This document shows, piece after piece, positions 1 to 5,603 of a DNA stretch of 6,714 bases. The stretch spans positions 1-6,714 of the forward strand of contig SKTJ01000055.1 of the NCBI GenBank assembly GCA_007122565.1. The letters are read 5' to 3'. Every line of letters starts with the position of its first letter. Position 1 is the stretch's first letter. The DNA is from Syntrophomonadaceae bacterium. Lineage in GTDB: Bacteria; Bacillota; Dethiobacteria; DTU022; UBA8154. The notes beneath the pieces are model-generated. The model was not told the origin of the DNA and searched no databases. It saw only the letters and a list, made by a program, of their open reading frames with translations. A program made the translations under genes and the position numbers.

Positions 1-83
1 CCCATCCAAGTTATTTTTCCAAATCATAGTTTTAATAAGTAAATAATTCAAGCCTGACCCCATTAGAGAAAGGAGTTATATTT
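1..83. other. Upstream intergenic region of the Fe-S protein gene
   Basis: AT-rich non-coding stretch. I see no open reading frame worth calling, no hairpin terminator and no pair of promoter hexamers at proper spacing. Its only clear element is the ribosome binding site AAAGGAG at 69-75, placed 8 bases before the ATG at 84. A promoter for the first gene may lie here in a weak form or left of the window. Confidence 0.6.
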
Positions 84-872
84 ATGGTTAAGGATATGAA
101 GCGTAAGCTGAGCCGGATTGCACGCCTGGAGGGGGCCCGTCTTTTTGGTGTGGCCGGGGTGGAGCGTTTTGCGGGGGCACCCCGCGGACACCACCCTCTT
201 GATTTTCTGCCCCGGGCACGGAGTGTGGTGGTGGTGGGGTTGCCGGTGTTGAAGAGCATTGCCGATTACCAGACTCTGCTGAAGAATTCGGAAATGATTA
301 CCGGTAAGCTGCGACAGGAGTATCTGCAGCAGTATTTTTATCAGATCACCGGTTACGATATCCTTAACCAACGCCTGGAGCAAATTGTTTTATCCTTAAG
401 CCTCTACCTGGATGATCGGGGTTTTGACTCAATTTATTTTCCAGCCACTTACAGTGGCCAGTATAAGGCGTTTCAGAATAAAGTGCCGGGGAATGCCGGT
501 ATTTTTTCCATGAGGCACGCCGCCGTGCGGGCGGGGTTGGGAGAGTTTGGTCTGAATAACGTGGTGGTCACGCCCAGCTACGGCCCGCGGGTCCGTTTCA
601 ACGCTCTGGTGACGGAGGCGGAGTTGGAACCCACTCCCCTGCCGGCGGAGCAGATCTGCCTCGGCCTGAAGTGTGGTGCTTGCCTGAAACAGTGCGGCGG
701 CGCTGCCCTCTCCCTTTTGGACGGGGCGGGAGAAAGTAATAATCATCATGCCGGGAGTGAAGCAGTCAGGTTGGACCCGGTCAGCCGCACCAACATCCCT
801 GCCTGCAGCAGTAAACGTATCCAGGCCTTTTGTTACGGACGCTGCATTCAAGTCTGCCCCGTGGGTAATTGA
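84..872 (+). CDS. QueG-like double [4Fe-4S] cluster protein (short form)
   Basis: A 262-residue soluble protein of the epoxyqueuosine reductase (QueG)/reductive dehalogenase-like group. The N-terminal two thirds match the cobalamin-binding-type fold: a hydrophobic strand SVVVVGLPV (47-55) and the family signature RHAAVRAGLGEFGLNN (144-159), followed by YGPRVRF (166-172). The C-terminus carries two cysteine clusters, C192-x4-C197-x2-C200-x3-C204 and C250-x3-C254-x3-C258-P, plus C241, enough for two [4Fe-4S] clusters. The protein stops four residues after the last cysteine, so it lacks the C-terminal HEAT-like extension of full QueG (about 350-380 residues). The QueG catalytic aspartate (in a VDTGPV-like segment in E. 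coli) is not evident; the equivalent stretch here reads VPGNAGIFSM (134-143). Function is therefore unknown: probably a redox or corrinoid-related enzyme, and I would not name it queG. The ATG at 84 has AAAGGAG 8 bases upstream. The next gene begins about 85 bases downstream on the same strand and may be cotranscribed. Confidence 0.85.
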   Translation: MVKDMKRKLSRIARLEGARLFGVAGVERFAGAPRGHHPLDFLPRARSVVVVGLPVLKSIADYQTLLKNSEMITGKLRQEYLQQYFYQITGYDILNQRLEQIVLSLSLYLDDRGFDSIYFPATYSGQYKAFQNKVPGNAGIFSMRHAAVRAGLGEFGLNNVVVTPSYGPRVRFNALVTEAELEPTPLPAEQICLGLKCGACLKQCGGAALSLLDGAGESNNHHAGSEAVRLDPVSRTNIPACSSKRIQAFCYGRCIQVCPVGN

Positions 873-910
873 TCCAGTGCAGCGTGCAGGTAAACGGAAG
901 AGTCTGAGCG

Positions 911-939
911 AATTATTCCATAGTCGAACCAGAATAATT
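911..939. repeat. Perfect 8-bp inverted repeat before the aminotransferase gene
   Basis: AATTATTC at 911-918 is the exact reverse complement of GAATAATT at 932-939, separated by 13 bases. It lies between the Fe-S protein stop and the aminotransferase start. It is AT-rich with no following T-run, so it is not an intrinsic terminator. It could be an operator or a weak mRNA hairpin, or chance in AT-rich DNA. Confidence 0.35.
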
Positions 940-958
940 TGCCTTAAGGCGGGTGGGT

Positions 959-2122
959 GTGCTGAGAAACAGAGAGCTTGATTGTACACAAAGGGCAAAC
1001 AATGTTACCTCTTTCATCGTGATGGATGTGCTGGAAAAAGCAAAGGAAATGGAAGCCTGCGGTGAAGATGTTGTTCACCTGGAGATCGGGGAACCTGATT
1101 TTGATACCCCCCAGCCAATCAAAGAGGCCGCCATGGGGGCTTTGGCCGCGGGTAATACCCACTACACGCATAGCCTGGGCAAGCTTGAATTGCGGGAGGC
1201 TATTGCTGATTTTTACGATCGAAAGTACGGTGTGGGTTTATCGCCGCAGCAAATTATCATCACCTCCGGTTCCTCCCCCGGGATGTTGCTCGTTTTTTCT
1301 GTGCTGGTGGAGCGGGGGGATGAGGTAATCCTGCCTGACCCACACTACGCCTGCTACCCTAATTTTATCCGCTATCTCGAGGGCACGCCTGTCTATGTGC
1401 CGGTGCGGGGAGAGGACGGGTTCAAGTACAGCCCCCAAGTGGTGAAAAAGGCCGCTGGCCCCCTCACGGCAGCGCTCATGCTCAATTCGCCTGCCAACCC
1501 CACCGGTGCTGTCTACACCGGCCATGAACTTCAGGCGCTGGCGGATCTTAATCAAATGATCGTCTCCGATGAGGTCTACGGTGGGCTTGTATACGGGGAA
1601 GGGGAGCACACCATTCTGGAGTTTACAAAGGAAGCCTTTGTCATCGGCGGGTTCTCCAAAATTTATGCCATGACCGGCTGGCGCCTCGGATACGTGATCG
1701 CCCCACCGGAATATGTCCGCTCCATGCAAAAGCTCCAGCAAAATCTGTTCATTTGTGCCGCTTCATTTGCCCAGGAAGGTGCTATTGCTGCCTTAACGAG
1801 CTGCGACCGGCATGTAGCCGAAATGGTGGAACTCTACGATCAGCGCCGCCGCTATTTATTGGAGCGCCTCAAAAAAATAGGTATTGCTCCCCACGTGGAT
1901 CCCCGGGGAGCTTTTTACGTGCTGGCCGACGTAAGCAAATACACCTCAGATTCCCTCGCCTTCGCCTTTGAGATATTGGAGCAAGCAAAAGTTGCCGTGA
2001 CTCCGGGGATCGATTTTGGTCAAAACGGGGAAGGGCACCTGCGCTTCTCCTATGCCAACTCCCTGGAAAACATAGAGAAGGGGATGGACCGTCTGGAGGC
2101 TTTCCTGCAGCAACAAAAGTAA
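959..2122 (+). CDS. PLP-dependent class I/II aminotransferase
   Basis: Fold-type I aminotransferase of the AspC-like family, expected to be a cytosolic homodimer moving an amino group between an amino acid and a 2-oxo acid; the substrate cannot be told from sequence. Counting from the GTG at 953: FIVMDVLEKA (21-30), LEIGEPDFDTP (43-53) for the substrate-side glycine loop, Y132 stacking on PLP, NPTG (182-185) with N182, SDEVYGGL (205-212) with PLP-binding D206 and Y209, GGFSKIYAMTGWRLGY (232-247) with the Schiff-base lysine K236 and phosphate-binding R244, and HLRFSYANS (362-370) with carboxylate-binding R364. All catalytic residues are present. About 387 residues is normal for the family. The start is uncertain: GTG 959 has AAGG (946-949) 9 bases upstream and is preferred; GTG 953 gives two more residues but only 3 bases of spacing. 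The stretch ADLNQMIVSDE (197-207) seems a few residues shorter than in relatives. It lies between the Fe-S protein and transporter genes, with no clear pathway link. Confidence 0.93.
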   Translation: MLRNRELDCTQRANNVTSFIVMDVLEKAKEMEACGEDVVHLEIGEPDFDTPQPIKEAAMGALAAGNTHYTHSLGKLELREAIADFYDRKYGVGLSPQQIIITSGSSPGMLLVFSVLVERGDEVILPDPHYACYPNFIRYLEGTPVYVPVRGEDGFKYSPQVVKKAAGPLTAALMLNSPANPTGAVYTGHELQALADLNQMIVSDEVYGGLVYGEGEHTILEFTKEAFVIGGFSKIYAMTGWRLGYVIAPPEYVRSMQKLQQNLFICAASFAQEGAIAALTSCDRHVAEMVELYDQRRRYLLERLKKIGIAPHVDPRGAFYVLADVSKYTSDSLAFAFEILEQAKVAVTPGIDFGQNGEGHLRFSYANSLENIEKGMDRLEAFLQQQK

Positions 2123-2272
2123 AGGTGATTTAAAGATTCCTGCCGCACCAGCTATGGACGAAGATATTATGAGACTATTAATTGCTGATATATTTCCCCC
2201 CTGTATGCAGGTAAAGGGGTGGCCCGGGACGAATTATTTATAGCACAAAAATCCACTAAAGCAGGTATTTAA
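2123..2272. other. Intergenic gap between aminotransferase and transporter
   Basis: This 150-base gap holds an imperfect hairpin at 2196-2219: CCTG/CAGG (2200-2203 with 2208-2211, loop TATG) extended by CCCC/GGGG (2196-2199 with 2216-2219) across a TAAA bulge. No T-run follows, so it is not a standard terminator. A 29-codon reading frame at 2154-2243 has no ribosome binding site and is not called. I see no sigma-A promoter with good spacing, so the transporter may be cotranscribed with the aminotransferase. Confidence 0.4.
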
Positions 2273-3484
2273 ATGGCAGAAGTTCCGGGACAAACAGCGG
2301 GTGGCGTCCAGCCGGAAAAACAGCCCCTCTGGACACTCAATTTTATTCTAATTTGCGCTTCAACCCTGTGTATCTTTCTTGCCTTCCACAGCCTCTATCC
2401 CACACTGCCCATCTATATCGAAAGATTTGGCGGGTCAACAAGGATTGCCGGTCTGGCCCTCACCTCTTTGACCGTGGCAGCCATCTTTTCCCGCCCCATA
2501 ACCGGTTGGGCGCTGGACAAATACGGCCGTAAAACGATTTTCATCTGCGGGCTTTTTCTTTTTTTGGTGCCCATGGTTATCTATATTTGGCTAGTTCCCG
2601 TGGTGCTGCTGATTGCGCTTCGTTTTGTGCAGGGACTGGGTTGGGGGGTTGGTAATACAGCCTCGGGTACCGTGGCCTCTGATATTGTGCCACGGAAAAG
2701 AATGGGCGAGGGTATGGGCTATTACAGCCTCACTTTAAGTGTTTCTATGGCTTTGTCACCGGTCTTGGCCCTATGGTTGATCGATCACTATTCTTTCCGG
2801 GAACTCTTTATCGCGTGCTCCCTTTTAACCCTCACTTCACTGCTGTTGGCCTTGTTAATCAGATACCCCAAAACAGAAAGGCCCAGGAGCGTCCCGGCGC
2901 CCTCCTTTGTCTTCATGGAAAAAGCAGCCCTGCAGCCGGCCGCCGTAATCCTTTTTGTGATCTTTACCTACAGTTCGGTCATCTCCTTTCTGCCCCTTTA
3001 TGCCAGGCAGCAGGGTTTGGCCACGGTGGGATATTTCTTTACGGCCATGGCCCTGACCACCCTTATTTCAAGGCCCCTCTCCGGCATTATTGTAGACAGG
3101 GCAGGGCGCAGAGGTTACGACATCAGTGTGATTATCAGCACCATCGCTACCGTTGCAGCCATGCCTGTGCTGGCCCAGACCACCTCATTGTCGCACCTGC
3201 TGTGGGGAGGTTCCCTCTATGGTATCGGTTTCGGCTTCATCCAACCCACCATGCTGGCCCTGGCCATCCGCAGTGTCCCTGCCCATAAAAAAGGTGCAGC
3301 CAACGCCACATTCTGGACCGCCGTGGATATGGGGGCGGCTACCGGTTCCCTTTGTTGGGGTTTTGTAGCCGCAGCCCTCGGATACAAAATCCTCTTCAAC
3401 CTGACGATCATCCCCCTGCTCATCGCCCTGCTCGTATACTTCGCCTGGCGAAACCCAACGGATATTGCTGCCACGGCTGATTAA
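2273..3484 (+). CDS. Major facilitator superfamily (MFS) transporter
   Basis: A 403-residue integral membrane protein of about 12 hydrophobic segments in two halves, the usual MFS size and layout, driving solute uptake or export across the cytoplasmic membrane. The loop 2-3 motif A is clear: GWALDKYGRK (78-87), with its partner in the second half, GIIVDRAGRR (271-280). LRFVQGLGWGVG (116-127) matches TM4 motif B with its arginine, and MGYYSLTLSVSMALSP (148-163) occupies the TM5 region where antiporter-type members carry motif C. The N-terminus (1-20) is hydrophilic and cytosolic; a charged central loop (197-217) separates the halves. The substrate is unknown; the architecture fits drug/metabolite efflux-type families. 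The ATG at 2273 has only a weak ribosome binding site (GCAGGT, 2261-2266), suggesting modest expression or coupling to upstream translation. No intrinsic terminator of correct polarity follows the stop. Confidence 0.92.
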   Translation: MAEVPGQTAGGVQPEKQPLWTLNFILICASTLCIFLAFHSLYPTLPIYIERFGGSTRIAGLALTSLTVAAIFSRPITGWALDKYGRKTIFICGLFLFLVPMVIYIWLVPVVLLIALRFVQGLGWGVGNTASGTVASDIVPRKRMGEGMGYYSLTLSVSMALSPVLALWLIDHYSFRELFIACSLLTLTSLLLALLIRYPKTERPRSVPAPSFVFMEKAALQPAAVILFVIFTYSSVISFLPLYARQQGLATVGYFFTAMALTTLISRPLSGIIVDRAGRRGYDISVIISTIATVAAMPVLAQTTSLSHLLWGGSLYGIGFGFIQPTMLALAIRSVPAHKKGAANATFWTAVDMGAATGSLCWGFVAAALGYKILFNLTIIPLLIALLVYFAWRNPTDIAATAD

Positions 3485-3508
3485 AAGCGGATTGCTTTTA
3501 GTATAAGC

Positions 3509-3534
3509 AAAAAAAAGTGGCCAAAAGGCCACTT
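3509..3534 (-). terminator. Intrinsic terminator facing the minus strand
   Basis: A perfect 8-bp stem, AAGTGGCC (3515-3522) with GGCCACTT (3527-3534), closed by an AAAA loop. On the + strand it is preceded by an A-run (3509-3516) and followed by AGAAAGAATA, so it has no U-tract for the transporter mRNA. Read on the minus strand it is a textbook terminator, ending GGCCAC followed by eight T. It may still act weakly as a 3' stabilising hairpin for the transporter transcript. No minus-strand gene is visible upstream of it in that direction. Confidence 0.65.
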
Positions 3535-3657
3535 AGAAAGAATATATATTTAAGAGGGGGTCAACTAAACTTAGTATAGCAGGCGATTATTACAGTATTG
3601 TTACAGAAATATTATATTTTAATTAAATGATAATTATTTTAAAAGACCTTAATATTG
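3535..3657. other. AT-rich non-coding tract upstream of the gcv promoter
   Basis: No coding frame of meaningful length on either strand. The part from about 3610 to 3657 is almost all A/T and lies directly upstream of the -35 box at 3658, where an UP element (alpha-subunit contact) would be. TTACAG occurs twice with an 11-base period (3590-3595 and 3601-3606). On the minus strand, TGC followed by TATACT (complement of 3573-3581) resembles an extended -10 box. Confidence 0.4.
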
Positions 3658-3686
3658 TTGACTGAAAATAAAAAAATTGTTATAAT
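3658..3686 (+). promoter_or_regulatory. Sigma-A promoter for the gcv leader transcript
   Basis: TTGACT (3658-3663), a 17-base spacer, and TATAAT (3681-3686): five of six and six of six consensus positions at ideal spacing. The predicted start is near 3693, so the transcript would carry about 130 nt before the riboswitch and about 390 nt before the gcvT start. The tract upstream is A/T-rich and could act as an UP element. This is the only promoter of this quality between the transporter and gcvT. Confidence 0.8.
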
Positions 3687-3692
3687 TTAAAA

Positions 3693-3821
3693 AAATTTAC
3701 TTTCAAAAGGTGTGCTATTATTGCTTTTTGAGGTAATATAAATAAGCGTGGAAAAAGGGTCGATGAACGGGTAAGGGAGCTTTGCATATTATATAAGAAG
3801 TTAAACTGACAATTTAATACG
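3693..3821 (+). other. Unexplained 5' part of the gcv leader RNA
   Basis: About 130 transcribed bases between the predicted start and the glycine riboswitch. I recognise no known RNA family here. Two tiny frames are present: GTG 3712-TAA 3741 (nine hydrophobic residues, MLLLLFEVI) and GTG 3748-TAA 3774 (eight residues), the latter with GAGG (3730-3733) 14 bases upstream, a longer spacing than usual. Neither can be called a gene. A purine-rich stretch (3751-3778) and an A/T-rich stretch (3785-3818) precede the riboswitch. Confidence 0.35.
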
Positions 3822-4012
3822 GCGAATGATCAGGGTGAGAGATTTCAATATTTTATTGAAAGCCGAAGGAGCAACCAGCCAAGTCGGCGCATGGTTGGGA
3901 AACTCTCAGGCCAAAGGATTACCCTGAGACGCAACTCTGGAGAGTTTTCCATAGGAAAACACCAAAGGGGAAAACCGGACTTCCGGCAAATCTCTCAGGT
4001 TCCAGGACAGAG
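3822..4012 (+). ncRNA. Tandem glycine riboswitch (two aptamers with kink-turn)
   Basis: Both aptamers can be folded by eye. Aptamer I: P1 TCAGGGT/ACCCTGA (3830-3836 with 3921-3927), P2 GAGAG/CTCTC (3837-3841 with 3903-3907), P3a TTTCAATA/TATTGAAA (3843-3850 with 3854-3861), core GCCGAAGGAGCAA (3862-3874), P3b CCAGCC/GGTTGG (3875-3880 with 3893-3898), then CTCTCAGG. Aptamer II: P1 CTCTG/CAGAG (3935-3939 with 4008-4012), P2 GAGAG/CTCTC (3940-3944 with 3992-3996), P3a TTTTCC/GGAAAA (3945-3950 with 3954-3959), core CACCAAAGGGGA (3960-3971), P3b CCGGA/TCCGG (3975-3979 with 3982-3986), then CTCTCAGG. The short linker GACGCAA and the leader GCGAATGA form the P0 helix and kink-turn. The family binds glycine in each aptamer and, upstream of gcvT, switches transcription on. 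Placement directly before gcvT and the overlapping terminator support the same role here. Confidence 0.97.
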
Positions 4013-4040
4013 TAATAAGCCCTATTACTCTGTCTTTTTT
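4006..4040 (+). terminator. Riboswitch-controlled intrinsic terminator
   Basis: A perfect 12-bp stem, GACAGAGTAATA (4006-4017) with TATTACTCTGTC (4023-4034), loop AGCCC, then six T (4035-4040). The 5' arm includes CAGAG (4008-4012), which is also the 3' strand of aptamer II P1. The two structures exclude each other: glycine-bound aptamer II should hold P1 and let polymerase read into gcvT, while without glycine the hairpin forms and stops transcription. This polarity (ON switch) is inferred from the shared bases and matches the family's known behaviour before gcvT. Confidence 0.94.
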
Positions 4041-4066
4041 ATTTTCAGGGAACAATAGTATTAAGG

Positions 4067-4073
4067 AAAGGAG
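4067..4073 (+). promoter_or_regulatory. Ribosome binding site fixing the TTG start of gcvT
   Basis: AAAGGAG ends 8 bases before the TTG at 4082. No ATG or GTG lies in frame between it and the conserved N-terminal motif, so this site decides for the TTG. It lies downstream of the terminator and is not sequestered by it, which fits control at transcription rather than translation. Confidence 0.85.
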
Positions 4074-4081
4074 TGTAAACA

Positions 4082-5188
4082 TTGCCTGAACCAAAAAAAA
4101 CGCCACTTTACGAAAAGCACCTGCAGTTGAAGGGTAAGATGATTGATTTTGGTGGCTGGTTGTTGCCGGTTGAGTACAGGGGCATGCTTGAAGAAGTGCT
4201 GCACACACGTAAAAAAGCCTCCCTCTTTGATGTTTCACACATGGGAGAAATCCTGGTGGAAGGCTCGTATGCCGAAGCTTTTCTGCAGAAAGTGTTGACC
4301 AATGATCCGGGGCGGCTAAAGGACAACAGGGTGATGTACAGTCCTGTCTGTTACCCCGACGGCGGCACGGTTGATGACATCCTTGTTTACCGCTATAACA
4401 GGGAAAAGTATTTATTAGTGGTAAATGCGTCCAATACGGAGAAAGACTATAACTGGCTGAGCGACAGGCTTGACCCTGGTATTAGTATGAGGAACTTATC
4501 CGCGGATTTTGCCCTGCTGGCGCTGCAGGGACCGGACAGCCTGTCCGTCCTGCAGCAACTGACACATGTATCCCTGGGTGAACTAAAGTTTTACCATTTC
4601 CTGCCCCGGGTCATGCTTGCCGGTGCGGAATGTATGGTATCCAGGACCGGTTACACGGGGGAAGATGGTTTTGAGATTTATTGTCCTGCTCCACAAGCGG
4701 CCGCTGTGTGGGATGAACTTTTTACAGCAGCAGGTAGTAATAACCTGGAGCTTAAGCCTGCCGGTCTTGGTGCCCGGGATATCCTGCGCCTGGAAGCTGC
4801 CCTGCCCCTGTACGGGCATGAACTGAAAAAAGAAATTACGCCGTTGGAAGCAGGGCTGGAGAAGTTTGTATCCTTTACGAAGGAGGCAGACTTTATTGGC
4901 CGGGATGCCCTGGCCAGGCAACAGAAAGCAGGCCTAAAGAAGCATTTAATGGGTCTTGTCCTGTTGGAGCGGGGCATACTACGGGAAGGATACATAGTGA
5001 AAAAGGGAGTGGAAGAGGTTGGCTGGATTAGCAGCGGCAGTTTTTGCCCCACCCTGGGGAAAAGCTGTGCCTTGGCCTTTCTGCCGCCCCAAAAGGTTAA
5101 AGAGGGGGATACGCTTAAGGTTGTGATCCGGCAGCGGGAATATGCTGCTCAGGTAGTTAAAAAACCTTTTTACAGGAGGGAAAATTGA
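4082..5188 (+). CDS. gcvT: Glycine cleavage system T protein (aminomethyltransferase)
   Basis: GcvT takes the aminomethyl group carried on the lipoyl arm of GcvH, transfers the carbon to tetrahydrofolate as 5,10-methylene-THF and releases ammonia, in the cytosol. The 368-residue length is standard. Family motifs in order: KTPLYEKHLQL (6-16), IDFGGWLLPVEY (21-32), LFDVSHMGEI (48-57), GGTVDDILVYR (94-104) containing the conserved aspartate pair D98/D99 (one corresponds to the catalytic Asp of E. coli and Thermotoga GcvT), VNASNTEKD (114-122), ALQGP (147-151), SRTGYTGEDGFEIY (187-200) for folate binding, GLGARDILRLEAALPLYGHEL (228-248), then the C-terminal barrel domain (from about 280). The TTG start is set by AAAGGAG 8 bases upstream. 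It is the first gene of the riboswitch-controlled operon; its TGA stop overlaps the gcvH ATG by one base. Nothing is truncated or missing. Confidence 0.97.
   Translation: MPEPKKTPLYEKHLQLKGKMIDFGGWLLPVEYRGMLEEVLHTRKKASLFDVSHMGEILVEGSYAEAFLQKVLTNDPGRLKDNRVMYSPVCYPDGGTVDDILVYRYNREKYLLVVNASNTEKDYNWLSDRLDPGISMRNLSADFALLALQGPDSLSVLQQLTHVSLGELKFYHFLPRVMLAGAECMVSRTGYTGEDGFEIYCPAPQAAAVWDELFTAAGSNNLELKPAGLGARDILRLEAALPLYGHELKKEITPLEAGLEKFVSFTKEADFIGRDALARQQKAGLKKHLMGLVLLERGILREGYIVKKGVEEVGWISSGSFCPTLGKSCALAFLPPQKVKEGDTLKVVIRQREYAAQVVKKPFYRREN
5174..5179 (+). promoter_or_regulatory. Ribosome binding site deciding the gcvH start
   Basis: AGGAGG lies inside the end of gcvT and ends 8 bases before the ATG at 5188. 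A TTG three bases earlier (5185) is in frame but gives only 5 bases of spacing and a poorer start codon, so the ATG is chosen. Confidence 0.85.
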
Positions 5189-5601
5189 TGGACTGGAATT
5201 TTCCGGATGATTTAAAGTACACCGAGAGGCACGAATGGGCAAAAATGACGGATCAGGATGGGGAAAAAGCTGTCTTAATCGGTATTACAGATTATGCCCA
5301 GGACCAATTGAGCGAGATTGTTTTTGTGGAGTTGCCGGAGCTAGGCCGGGAGGTAAAGCCGGGGGATAACCTGGCCGTGATTGAATCGGTAAAAGCGGTT
5401 TCTGATGTCTTTTCGCCGCTCAATGGATCTGTTCTGGAAGTGAATGAAACTCTCTTTGATACGCCGGAACTCTTGAATGAAGACCCCTACGGGGAAGGTT
5501 GGATTGTGCGCATCGCCATTACAGACGAAACAGAATATGCGGCGCTCATGTCCGCTTCCGATTACCACGCATTTGTGCGGCAGGCGGAGGAGGAAGTATA
5601 G
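5188..5601 (+). CDS. gcvH: Glycine cleavage system H protein (lipoyl carrier)
   Basis: GcvH is the small lipoylated shuttle that carries the aminomethyl intermediate between GcvP, GcvT and the dihydrolipoamide dehydrogenase (L protein). The 137-residue protein shows KYTERHEW (10-17), IGITDYAQDQL (31-41), IVFVELPELG (44-53) and the lipoylation motif VIESVKAVSDV (64-74), in which K69 is the predicted lipoyl-lysine. The ending LNEDPYGEGWIVRI (96-109) is the usual C-terminal signature. The reading frame also allows TTG at 5185, but ATG 5188 has AGGAGG at ideal spacing. The TGATG junction with gcvT (stop and start sharing an A) points to translational coupling. The acidic tail RQAEEEV is slightly longer than average. 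Function needs lipoate attachment or biosynthesis enzymes encoded elsewhere. Confidence 0.98.
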   Translation: MDWNFPDDLKYTERHEWAKMTDQDGEKAVLIGITDYAQDQLSEIVFVELPELGREVKPGDNLAVIESVKAVSDVFSPLNGSVLEVNETLFDTPELLNEDPYGEGWIVRIAITDETEYAALMSASDYHAFVRQAEEEV

Positions 5602-5603
5602 CA

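Noticed and set aside
429..998. 189-codon open frame on the minus strand, antisense to the Fe-S protein gene
   Set aside because: The + strand frame carries clear family motifs and cysteine clusters. The antisense translation has no recognisable domain and arises from GC-rich codon structure.
1238..1741. 167-codon minus-strand frame antisense to the aminotransferase
   Set aside because: It mirrors the aminotransferase core, has no recognisable motif, and no ribosome binding site was seen.
2154..2243. 29-codon frame between the aminotransferase and transporter genes
   Set aside because: No ribosome binding site precedes the ATG and the peptide resembles nothing I know; its length is within chance expectation.
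3185..3532. 115-codon minus-strand frame overlapping the transporter 3' end and the hairpin
   Set aside because: It begins inside the terminator hairpin, in the wrong place to be served by it, and overlaps well-supported transporter coding sequence.
3515..3534. Hairpin read as the transporter's own terminator
   Set aside because: On the + strand it is followed by AGAAAGAATA with no U-tract; the T-run exists only on the minus strand. It may still stabilise the mRNA 3' end.
3960..3971. Aptamer II core CACCAAAGGGGA as a degenerate, possibly inactive variant of GCCGAAGGGGC
   Set aside because: As I recall, the Bacillus subtilis gcvT riboswitch has the same ACCAAAGGGGA version in its second aptamer, so this is normal family variation.
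5185..5187. TTG as the gcvH start
   Set aside because: The adjacent ATG at 5188 has a better codon and ideal 8-base spacing from AGGAGG.
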